A stretch of DNA of 6,276 bases from Belnapia sp. (GTDB lineage: Bacteria; Pseudomonadota; Alphaproteobacteria; Acetobacterales; Acetobacteraceae), in assembly GCA_028291445.1 (NCBI GenBank), contig JAQGIA010000033.1, positions 1 to 6,276 on the forward strand, read 5' to 3'. Made by a program: the position numbers and the translations under genes. The first letter of the stretch is position 1, and each line of letters begins with the position of its first letter. Positions 1-5,520 of this stretch are shown here, piece after piece. Under the pieces are notes generated by a model, which saw nothing but the letters and a program-made list of their open reading frames with translations, ran no database searches and was not told where the DNA came from.

Positions 1-369
1 ACCGCCGAGGCCGAGATCGGCGCCATCTACAACGGGAAGGTCGTGAAGACCGCCGAGTTCGGCGCCTTCGTGAACTTCCTCGGCGCCAAGGACGGCCTCG
101 TCCACATCTCCGAACTGTCCAACGAGCGGGTCAACCGCACCACGGACCTCGTGAATGTCGGCGATGCGGTCAAGGTGAAGGTCCTCGGCTTCGACGACCG
201 CGGCAAGGTGAAGCTCTCGATGCGGGTGGTCGACCAGGCCACCGGCGCCGATATCACCGAGCAGGTCGGCGCCCGCCGCCCGGGCGGCGAGGGCGAAGCC
301 CGCGAGCCGCGCGGCGAGTTCCGCCGCGATCGTGGCCCGCGCCGCGAACGTACCGACGCCGCGGAATAG
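1..369 (+). CDS. pnp: Polyribonucleotide nucleotidyltransferase (PNPase), C-terminal part
   Basis: Partial gene, cut at the left edge; 122 residues and the TAG stop are visible, read in frame from base 1. PNPase is the phosphorolytic 3'-5' exoribonuclease of RNA turnover and the degradosome. The visible part is the S1 RNA-binding domain. It starts around [11 protein letters not shown], followed by the hallmark FGAFVNF and DGLVHISEL segments, and closes with the [13 protein letters not shown] and GKVKLSMR strands. After the S1 domain comes a low-complexity Gly/Arg/Glu tail ending RTDAAE, as is common for PNPases of alphaproteobacteria. The catalytic RNase PH domains and the KH domain lie outside the window. 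A free-standing S1 protein such as RpsA is less likely, because only one S1 repeat followed directly by the tail is seen. The next gene is on the same strand, separated by a hairpin. Confidence 0.93.
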   Translation, partial: TAEAEIGAIYNGKVVKTAEFGAFVNFLGAKDGLVHISELSNERVNRTTDLVNVGDAVKVKVLGFDDRGKVKLSMRVVDQATGADITEQVGARRPGGEGEAREPRGEFRRDRGPRRERTDAAE

Positions 370-377
370 GCCGTTCA

Positions 378-404
378 GGCACCGGGGGGCTCCCTTCCGG
401 TGCC
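378..404 (+). terminator. Hairpin after pnp, likely terminator or 3' stabiliser
   Basis: Nine bases after the pnp stop, GGCACCGG (378-385) pairs perfectly with CCGGTGCC (397-404). In a plus-strand RNA the stem continues inward with two G-U and two G-C pairs (386-389 with 393-396) to a CTC loop, giving 12 pairs in total. The G-U pairs exist only in the plus-strand transcript, which fits a pnp 3' end. No run of T follows, so it could be a Rho-assisted terminator or a 3' end protecting hairpin; some readthrough into the next gene is possible. Confidence 0.6.
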
Positions 405-454
405 GGACCACCTATATCCTACCCCCTAAGGCTGCGAGAGTTGAGGGCAGGCGC

Positions 455-1855
455 GTGAAGGCTATCAACGCAATCCGCATGGGCGGCTGCGAAATCCTCC
501 CCCTGGTAGAGGGCGGCAAGGGTGTCGCCGTCTCCAACGGCAGCACTTGTGGCGCTTGGGCCTCCGGCGGCGGGGTCGGCACGTTCTCCGCCGTCAATGC
601 CGACAGCTACGATGCCGACGGCCAGGTCATCCGCCAGATCTATCACGGCAAGACCCGGCTGGAACGGCACGAGGAGCTGGTGGCCTACGGCATCGCCGGC
701 GGCATCGCCCAGGCGCGGGAAGCGCATGAGCGGGCCGGCGGCCAGGGCCGCATCCACTGCAACATCCTCTGGGAGATGGGCGGCGCCGAGCGCGTCGTCC
801 GTGGCATCCTCGAAGGCGCCAAGGGCCTCATCAACGGCATCACCTGCGGTGCCGGCATGCCCTATCGCTTGGCCGATATCGCCAAGGATTTCGGCGTCTT
901 CTACTACCCCATCGTGTCCTCCGGCCGGGCCTTCAGCGCGCTCTGGAAGCGTTCCTACGGCAAGACCCGGGAATGGCTCGGCGGCGTGGTCTATGAGGAC
1001 CCCTGGCTGGCCGGCGGCCACAACGGCCTTTCCAATTCCGAAGATCCGCTGAAGCCCGAGGACCCCTACCCCCGCGTCCTCAAGCTGCGCCAGCAGATGC
1101 GCGAATTCGGCCTGGACGATACGCCCATCATCATGGCCGGCGGCGTCTGGTGGCTGGAGGAATGGCAGGACTGGATCGACAACCCCGAGCTGGGCCCGAT
1201 CGCCTTCCAGTTCGGCACCCGTCCCCTGCTGACCCAGGAAAGCCCGATCTCGGACGCCTGGAAGCAGCGCCTGCTGACCCTGCAGAGCGGCGACGTGATG
1301 CTGCAGCGCTTCTCCCCCACCGGCTTCTTTTCCAGCGCCGTCCGCAACCAGTTCCTGGCCGAGCTGGAAGCCCGCAACGATCGCCAGGTGGCCTATACCG
1401 CCGAGCCGGTCGGCGACCATGTCGCGGAATACGGCGTCGGCCCGCGCAAGCGGAAGGTCTGGCTGACCCCGCATGACCGCGCCCGCGTCGCCGGCTTCGA
1501 GGCCGAGGGCTTCACCGAAGCCATGCGCACGCCGGATAATACGCTGATCTTCGTCACCCCGGCCCAGCACGGCAGCATCGTGCAGGACCAGATCGACTGC
1601 ATGGGCTGCCTCTCCTCCTGCCGCTTCTCCAACTGGGCGCAGCACGAACCGACCTTCGACAACGGCAAGAAGGCCGATCCGCGCAGCTTCTGCATCCAGA
1701 AGACCCTGCAGGACGTGGCGCATGACGGGGCGCTGGAACACAACCTGATGTTCGCCGGGCACAACGCCTATCGCTTTGCCTCCGACCCATTTTATTCGAA
1801 TGGCTTCATCCCGACGGCGAAGCAGTTGGTCGAACGGATCCTGACCGGGCGCTGA
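455..1855 (+). CDS. Nitronate monooxygenase-type FMN flavoprotein with C-terminal cysteine cluster
   Basis: A 466-residue protein of the 2-nitropropane dioxygenase/nitronate monooxygenase TIM-barrel family, FMN-dependent enzymes that oxidise nitronates to carbonyl compounds and nitrite, or act as NAD(P)H flavin oxidoreductases. Family marks are AGGHNG with the likely catalytic base H189, MAGGV at 227-231 and FGTRPLLTQESP at 253-264, the last two being FMN-phosphate-side motifs. The N-terminal region (MGGCEILPLVEGGKGVAVSNG, then GGVGTFSAVNADS) fits the flavin-binding start of the barrel. Typical family members have roughly 320-360 residues. This one has a long C-terminal extension with C382, C385, C389 and C413 (CX2CX3CX23C), suggestive of an Fe-S or zinc site. 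GTG 455 is chosen because GAGGG (443-447) sits 7 bases upstream and the protein then starts MKAINAIRMGGCEILPL. An ATG at 332 in the same frame would overlap pnp and add an unlikely Arg/Pro-rich leader; ATG 479 is a shorter alternative. The physiological substrate is unknown. Confidence 0.9.
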   Translation: MKAINAIRMGGCEILPLVEGGKGVAVSNGSTCGAWASGGGVGTFSAVNADSYDADGQVIRQIYHGKTRLERHEELVAYGIAGGIAQAREAHERAGGQGRIHCNILWEMGGAERVVRGILEGAKGLINGITCGAGMPYRLADIAKDFGVFYYPIVSSGRAFSALWKRSYGKTREWLGGVVYEDPWLAGGHNGLSNSEDPLKPEDPYPRVLKLRQQMREFGLDDTPIIMAGGVWWLEEWQDWIDNPELGPIAFQFGTRPLLTQESPISDAWKQRLLTLQSGDVMLQRFSPTGFFSSAVRNQFLAELEARNDRQVAYTAEPVGDHVAEYGVGPRKRKVWLTPHDRARVAGFEAEGFTEAMRTPDNTLIFVTPAQHGSIVQDQIDCMGCLSSCRFSNWAQHEPTFDNGKKADPRSFCIQKTLQDVAHDGALEHNLMFAGHNAYRFASDPFYSNGFIPTAKQLVERILTGR

Positions 1856-1857
1856 TC

Positions 1858-1889
1858 CCCCAAGGCGCGCTGCGAGGCGCGCCTTGGGG
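1858..1889 (+). terminator. Strong hairpin after the nitronate monooxygenase gene
   Basis: A perfect 13-bp inverted repeat: CCCCAAGGCGCGC (1858-1870) and its reverse complement (1877-1889) around a 6-base loop, starting three bases after the stop codon. The following bases (TGCCTGATTCAT) form only a weak T-rich stretch. A second smaller hairpin (GGGGC 1916-1920 / GCCCC 1925-1929, loop TTTG, followed by TT) lies just downstream. Together they probably end transcription of the flavoprotein gene. Confidence 0.75.
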
Positions 1890-1964
1890 TGCCTGATTCA
1901 TAGGTGAGGGATGCGGGGGCTTTGGCCCCTTCAGACAGCCCCAGCAAGGGCCGGCCGAACCCGC

Positions 1965-2130
1965 CCCATCGCCCTCGATGCCGCCGCCACCGCCGGTCGT
2001 CATCGACCTGCAACGGGGCTTCCTCGAACCCGGCGGCTTCGGCGCCGCCCTCGGCAACGATGTTTCCCGCCTCGCCGCCGCCATTTCGCCTGCCGCAATC
2101 CTCACTGCCGGACTGATGACGCGTTCTTCA
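1965..2130 (+). pseudogene. Remnant of an isochorismatase-family cysteine hydrolase
   Basis: Two adjoining reading frames together resemble the N-terminus of isochorismatase-like hydrolases (the family of nicotinamidase, biuret hydrolase and N-carbamoylsarcosine amidase). [10 protein letters not shown] is read from 1965 to 1994. After one extra base near 1995 the next frame continues as [20 protein letters not shown], then [10 protein letters not shown]. This matches the family pattern hydrophobic-VVIDxQRxFLEPGG, including the first catalytic Asp (here in VIDLQ). The homology then fades: AGLMTR could be a shortened form of the AGLxVIHTRE segment. No trace of the catalytic Lys or of the nucleophilic Cys region (GVTTEVCV-type) was found downstream. 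The frameshift plus missing remainder make it a decayed gene fragment. No start codon can be assigned and the borders are approximate. Confidence 0.65.
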
Positions 2131-2423
2131 CCACCTATTAGGCTTGGCTGGGCCGCCGCCTCGCGGTGAAGGAGGGGCGATCCGATCAAGGGCTGGGAGG
2201 CCGGCCTCACTGGTCTTCATCCAGCTTCATCCTGACGATCGGCGGCTTCATCGTCCCGGCAATCTGCCGCATCACTCCGCGCGCAGCTCTGCTTGGCACC
2301 CCGGGGTGGCGCTGGCCGATGCCCTGCTGGCCGGATCCTGCACGCCTGCAGCCGGCCTTGGCGGCGGCGTAAAAACGGCTTTTCCTTGCATCGTCGCGGC
2401 GCCCGGGATATAGGATTGTTGTC
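2131..2423. other. Gene-free stretch, probably decayed sequence
   Basis: About 290 bases with no credible coding frame. Short open frames exist on both strands but have no recognisable motif, and the composition is irregular compared with the neighbouring genes. It may hold the degraded rest of the isochorismatase-like gene; a short run read as VALADALLAG near 2307-2336 is too weak to prove this. A small AAAA-N4-TTTT element near 2371-2382 lies on the 3' side of the minus-strand GNAT gene but is too weak to call a terminator. Confidence 0.4.
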
Positions 2424-2906
2424 TTACAAAACCTTGCTCATGAATACCGTGGTCCCCGCCAGATAGGGCTCCGTCCGGTCGATCCGGAAACCGAGCCCCT
2501 GGTACAGCCGGACGTTGGCGGCGAAGGCCGCATTGGTCAGCAGCCGCAACTCGCCAAGCCCCGCCGCCCTGGCCTCGGCCTCGGCCAGTGCCATCATCCG
2601 GCGACCGAGCCCCTGCCCCTGGTGCGTCGGCGCCACCGCGACATTCTCGATGAAAAGATGGCCCGGCGCGGCGAATGTCTCGATCAGCGCCAGCAGTTCC
2701 CCGTCCCGCTCCAGCAGGGCGATGTCATGCGCGATCGCCGCCTGGGCGTAATCGACGCGCATCGGCAGCGGCTCCCGCCCGATCAGCGGCACCCAGCGCG
2801 CATAGGCGTCCCGCACCAGGCGCAGCACCGCGGGCGCATCCGCGGGTCCGGCCTGGCGGACCCGCATCGGAGACTGCTGCATTGTCGTGCGTTCCAATTC
2901 GGCCAT
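2424..2906 (-). CDS. GNAT family N-acetyltransferase
   Basis: A 160-residue single-domain GNAT protein, which transfers an acetyl group from acetyl-CoA to an amine of an unknown acceptor. Visible signs are the N-terminal strand/helix MRVRQAGPADAPAVLRLVRDAY, the central strand LFIENVAVAPTHQGQGLG with the pyrophosphate-binding motif QGQGLG (residues 96-101, Q-x-x-G-x-G), the following helix RRMMALAEAEARAAG, the strand LRLLTN and the terminal NVRLYQGLGF (131-140), where the Asn and Tyr commonly contact CoA or act as general acid. Three in-frame ATGs are possible: 2906 (chosen, GGGG six bases upstream), 2882 (MQQSPMRV, GGAA upstream) and 2867 (MRVRQAG, closest to the domain start). The frame stays open to 3050, but that extension is Pro/Arg-rich and non-homologous. 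The gene stands alone, with about 300 bases on either side free of genes. Confidence 0.88.
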   Translation of the reverse strand: MAELERTTMQQSPMRVRQAGPADAPAVLRLVRDAYARWVPLIGREPLPMRVDYAQAAIAHDIALLERDGELLALIETFAAPGHLFIENVAVAPTHQGQGLGRRMMALAEAEARAAGLGELRLLTNAAFAANVRLYQGLGFRIDRTEPYLAGTTVFMSKVL

Positions 2907-3078
2907 GAAAAACCCCGCCGACCGATGGGTGGGCAGGGCTCCGGGAGTAGCTCTACGAAACGGGGTCTCAGCCCCCGCGTCGTCGCACCCGCCAGGCCGG
3001 CACGGCGCCACCCACCCGGAAGGTGTGTCGGCGTCGGCACGGGAAAGCAATGGTCGGATTGGACACGGATCGAAGCTC

Positions 3079-3108
3079 GCCCGGCTGACGGCAGGCCGTC
3101 AACCGGGC
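3079..3108 (-). terminator. Hairpin downstream of the DUF2272-OYE-DUF1330 operon
   Basis: The 13-base arms 3079-3091 and 3096-3108 surround a 4-base loop. In DNA there is one non-pairing position (3085/3102); in a minus-strand RNA it becomes a G-U pair, so the stem is complete only for transcripts of the minus strand. This orientation fits the end of the operon 108 bases upstream in that direction. No T run follows, so its role as a terminator is an inference. Confidence 0.45.
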
Positions 3109-3113
3109 ACTGG

Positions 3114-3192
3114 GCGATAAATTCCTCAATTTCCGCGCAAACTGCAATGAATTCAGGGGCTTGAACCCGAAGTTTCGGCAGGAATTTATCGC
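3114..3192. repeat. Perfect 13-bp inverted repeat flanking an AT-rich 53-bp core
   Basis: GCGATAAATTCCT (3114-3126) is repeated as its exact reverse complement at 3180-3192. The core also has small dyads: TTC-A-GGG / CCCGAA (3152-3171) and CCGAA-GT-TTCGG (3167-3178). The segment is clearly lower in GC than its surroundings. It may be a pair of operator half-sites, a stem closing a larger RNA fold, or the ends of a very small mobile element. No flanking target duplication is visible. Confidence 0.6.
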
Positions 3193-3215
3193 AATTTAGC
3201 AGTCCCGCGTAATAC

Positions 3216-3503
3216 CTAGACCCCCTCGACCAGCGCCACGTTCGAAACCGTCGCCGAGGCCCGCAGGGCGATCAGCGGCGCATATTCCGCACTGTCGTAG
3301 AAGGCCCGGAGCGCCGCCATATCGGCGAATTCCAGCACCACCACGCGCTGCAACCCGGGGTCGCCCTCGACCGGCGTCACCGCCCCGCCGCGCACCAGGT
3401 AGCGCCCGCCGAAGCGGGCGATCAGCGGCGCCACCTGGTCGCGGTATTCGACGAAGCGGGCCGGGTCGGTCACCACGATATTGGCGATGAGATAGGCGCT
3501 CAT
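3216..3503 (-). CDS. DUF1330 domain-containing protein
   Basis: A small 95-residue protein of the DUF1330 family, which has a dimeric alpha/beta-barrel (ferredoxin-like) fold. Most of the family have no known activity. The protein matches the family along its whole length: an opening strand AYLIANIVV, the helix DPARFVEYRDQVAPLI, the signature FGGRYLVRGG (31-40), VEGDPG, the strand RVVVLEFADM and FYDSAEYAPLIALR (68-81). ATG 3503 begins five bases after the stop of the upstream ene-reductase gene, so translation is probably coupled. The position as last gene of the operon suggests that it supports the flavin enzyme, for example by binding its substrate or product; this is inferred from neighbourhood only. 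Confidence 0.92.
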   Translation of the reverse strand: MSAYLIANIVVTDPARFVEYRDQVAPLIARFGGRYLVRGGAVTPVEGDPGLQRVVVLEFADMAALRAFYDSAEYAPLIALRASATVSNVALVEGV

Positions 3504-3508
3504 CGCCG

Positions 3509-4624
3509 TCAGCCCAACGGCCGCTGCGGCACGGCGATGGCCGCGTCGCGGGTCATCTTGCCCAGCGTGTTCCAGCCGCGTTCGTATTGCGGCGGCACCT
3601 GCAAGGCCTCGGTCCGGCCCAGCACGGCGGCGGCGCGCAGCGGCCAGTAGGGCTCCCGCAGCAGCACCCGGGCCAGCAGGATCAGGTCGGCCTTGCCCTC
3701 GGTGAGGATCTGCTGCGCCTGCTCCGGCTCGGTGATCAGGCCGACCGCCGCCACCGGCATGTCGGCGCCCGATTTCACCGCCGCCGCGCCCGGCACCTGG
3801 TAGCCCGGCCCGAGCGGGATCTTCTGCTCGTGATGCAGCCCGCCGGAGGTCACGTCGATCATGTCCACGCCCAGTGCCTTCAGCCGCGCCGAGAGCGCCA
3901 CCGTCTCCCCGGTGGTCCAGCCGCCCGGCACCCAATCGGTATGCGACAGCCGCACGCATAGCGGCACGTCGTCCGGGATCGCCGCCCGCACCGCGCGGGT
4001 CGCTTCCTCGACAATCCGCGCGCGGCCATCGAGGTCGCCACCCCAGGCATCGTTGCGCTGGTTGGATAGCGGCGAAAGGAACTGGTGCATCAGGTAGCCA
4101 TGCGCCGCATGCAGCTCGATGAAGCGATAGCCGGCCTGGACGCTGCGCTTCGCCGCCGCGGCGGTATCGGCGATGACCTGGGCGATCTCCGCCTCGCTCA
4201 GCGCATGCGGCGTGGCGTAATCGCCGAAGGCGACGGCGCTCGGCCCCAACGGCTCCCAGCCCGGGCTGGCCGGACCATGCTCCCAGGCCTGCTTGCGGCT
4301 GGCCTTGCGTCCGGCATGGGCGATCTGGATGGCCGGGACCGCGCCCATTGCCGCGATGCCCGCGGTGAGCCTGGTATGCGCGGCGATCTGCCCATCGGAC
4401 CAGATGCCGAGATCGGCCGGGGAAATTCGCCCCTCCGGCGTCACCGCCGCCGCCTCGGTCATCACCAGCCCGGCGCCGCCGACTGCGCGGGAAATCAGGT
4501 GCTGGTAGTGCCAATCGGTCGGCAGCCCATCATCGGCGCAGGAATACATGCACATCGGCGAGACACCGATACGGTTCTTCAAGGTCACGCCCCGAAGGGT
4601 CAATGGGGCAAAGAGGTCGGTCAT
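3509..4624 (-). CDS. Old Yellow Enzyme family NADH:flavin oxidoreductase (YqjM-like ene-reductase)
   Basis: A 371-residue FMN-dependent TIM-barrel enzyme that reduces activated C=C bonds of enals, enones or similar electrophiles with NAD(P)H, in the cytoplasm. It belongs to the YqjM (thermophilic-like) class. SPMCMYS holds the redox-tuning C25 and Y27, SRAVGGAGLVMTEAAAV follows at 45-61, QIAHAGRKAS (100-109) is a family hallmark, and LHAAHGYL holds the substrate-anion-binding pair H172 and H175 plus the proton donor Y177. SNQRND (187-192) and R225 follow, GLITEP and LARVLLREPYWPLRAA form the phosphate-side end, and PPQYERGW near the C-terminus carries R349, the equivalent of the YqjM arginine finger that reaches into the neighbouring subunit. 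No Fe-S domain is present, in line with the length. ATG 4624 overlaps the TGA of the DUF2272 gene (ATGA) and has GGAG nine bases upstream. The natural substrate cannot be read from sequence. Confidence 0.95.
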   Translation of the reverse strand: MTDLFAPLTLRGVTLKNRIGVSPMCMYSCADDGLPTDWHYQHLISRAVGGAGLVMTEAAAVTPEGRISPADLGIWSDGQIAAHTRLTAGIAAMGAVPAIQIAHAGRKASRKQAWEHGPASPGWEPLGPSAVAFGDYATPHALSEAEIAQVIADTAAAAKRSVQAGYRFIELHAAHGYLMHQFLSPLSNQRNDAWGGDLDGRARIVEEATRAVRAAIPDDVPLCVRLSHTDWVPGGWTTGETVALSARLKALGVDMIDVTSGGLHHEQKIPLGPGYQVPGAAAVKSGADMPVAAVGLITEPEQAQQILTEGKADLILLARVLLREPYWPLRAAAVLGRTEALQVPPQYERGWNTLGKMTRDAAIAVPQRPLG

Positions 4625-5424
4625 GGGGTGGGGCTCCAGGGGGGCATCCAGGGGGGCAGGCGGCCAAGGCGGTTCTCGAACAGGACGAAGGCAACCGGCT
4701 CGCCGGCGGTCCGGGGCAGAAGATAGCCCAGGCTGTCCGCCGGGAAACGGCTCCGGGTCACGCTATCCTGCACATTGCCCCCGACCGCTTCCACCGCGCC
4801 AGGGCCGGCGGCAACCACGATGTCGCAATGCATCGGCCGGAAGCGCCCGGCATCGGCCGCCCGCGCCCGCCAGTCGCGGATCGGCACGCGGCTGCGGTCG
4901 GCACACAACAGGTCGCCCGGGCGCGGCGCCAGCTCCGCCACGTCGCGGGGCAGGAAGGGCGCGGTGGCGGGGAAGGCCCGGGCATCGCGGATCAGCGCAT
5001 CGACGTAATCGGAATGCGCGGCGGAGGGCGGAAATTCGCGCCGGTCCACGCCGGCCGCGGCCAGCACCCAGCTGATGAAGGCGGCCGACCAATAGGGCTC
5101 CTGCCACAGTCTCGCGCCCTCCGGCGCGCCGGCCAGGGCCGCGGCATAGCGCCGGCGATTGGTGGCAATGGCCCCCTCGTCCTGCGAGACAACGCGCCAA
5201 TAGGCCAGCACGCGGGGGAAATTGGCCGGGTCGCTCTCGGCTCCGGTGACCACGGGGGGCTGGCCCGGGATGGTGGTGCGGCTGCCCCAATCCTCCCATT
5301 CGGCCAGGGCGATACGGACCATCCGCTCCCGCGCGGCGGGCGGATAGGCCAGTGGCGGCCCCTGGGGCGGCGGCGGGATGGCGCAGGCCGATAGCAGCAA
5401 CAGCAGCGGTGGGATGAGGCGCAT
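4621..5424 (-). CDS. DUF2272 domain lipoprotein
   Basis: A 267-residue protein recognised as DUF2272, a family related in fold to NlpC/P60- and CHAP-type peptidases. The N-terminus MRLIPPLLLLLSAC is a short lipoprotein signal with lipobox LSAC (C14 would be lipidated), followed by a Pro-rich linker, so the mature protein should sit on the membrane facing the periplasm. Conserved-looking parts are RMVRIALAEWEDWG, YWSAAFISWVLAAAGV (111-126), AAHSDYVDALI (135-145), RPGDLLCADR (168-177), MHCDIVVAAG (198-207) and GGNVQDSV (215-222). S113 occupies the place where CHAP/NlpC enzymes have the Cys nucleophile, while H199 is in the usual His position. ATG 5424 is chosen because it gives the complete signal peptide; the frame continues further upstream without one. 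It is the first gene of the operon. A possible weak -10 (TAATAC at 5461-5456) lies upstream, and the Shine-Dalgarno is weak. Substrate and role are unknown. Confidence 0.85.
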   Translation of the reverse strand: MRLIPPLLLLLSACAIPPPPQGPPLAYPPAARERMVRIALAEWEDWGSRTTIPGQPPVVTGAESDPANFPRVLAYWRVVSQDEGAIATNRRRYAAALAGAPEGARLWQEPYWSAAFISWVLAAAGVDRREFPPSAAHSDYVDALIRDARAFPATAPFLPRDVAELAPRPGDLLCADRSRVPIRDWRARAADAGRFRPMHCDIVVAAGPGAVEAVGGNVQDSVTRSRFPADSLGYLLPRTAGEPVAFVLFENRLGRLPPWMPPWSPTP

Positions 5425-5487
5425 GGCGCGCTGTACCGCAGGTGCGAAGTCGGTTGTATTATTTCCCTCGAATTCCCGTTGAAAGTT

Positions 5488-5516
5488 TTGATCGCGGCAG
5501 CGTGATCGCGTATACT
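5488..5516 (+). promoter_or_regulatory. Near-consensus sigma70-type promoter for the small RNA
   Basis: TTGATC (5488-5493) and TATACT (5511-5516) are separated by exactly 17 bases. Each box matches the housekeeping consensus well (TTGA kept in the -35, five of six in the -10). Transcription should start near 5521-5524. It is the clearest promoter in the window, points away from the DUF2272 gene 64 bases further left, and has no convincing protein gene behind it. Confidence 0.75.
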
Positions 5517-5520
5517 GTTT

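Larger units (their letters stand above)
2907..3215. other. Intergenic region between the GNAT gene and the minus-strand operon
   Basis: A 309-base stretch without a credible gene. The part next to the GNAT gene (2907-3078) is GC-rich and should carry its promoter, but no clear -35/-10 pair is seen. The part next to the operon (3079-3215) holds a 13-bp hairpin (3079-3108) and an unusually AT-rich segment framed by a perfect inverted repeat (3114-3192), both listed separately. Confidence 0.6.

Noticed and set aside
412..418. TATATC as -10 box of a promoter for the nitronate monooxygenase gene
   Set aside because: No acceptable -35 box lies 16-18 bases upstream; that place is inside the pnp hairpin.
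332..454. ATG 332 as start of the nitronate monooxygenase gene
   Set aside because: It would overlap the end of pnp and span its hairpin; the added 41 residues are Arg/Pro-rich and unlike the family. GTG 455 has a ribosome site and fits the family N-terminus.
419..1762. Long minus-strand open frame (447 aa) opposite the nitronate monooxygenase gene
   Set aside because: Shadow frame typical of GC-rich coding DNA; no motifs, and the plus-strand frame has clear family hallmarks.
2907..3050. N-terminal extension of the GNAT protein to 208 aa
   Set aside because: The added residues show no GNAT similarity and are Pro/Arg/Gly-rich; ATGs at 2906 or 2882 fit the domain start.
3161..3190. TTGAAC with ATTTAT 17 bases downstream as a plus-strand promoter
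   Set aside because: The -10 match is poor and no plus-strand gene or terminator follows.
3504..4514. Minus-strand frame extending the DUF1330 frame upstream to 432 aa
   Set aside because: Only its last 95 residues are meaningful; the rest is the Gly/Arg-rich shadow of the ene-reductase gene. It is not a fusion protein.
4603..5394. Plus-strand frame of 263 aa opposite the DUF2272 gene
   Set aside because: Arg/Gly-rich shadow without motifs; the minus strand encodes a signal peptide and a recognisable domain.
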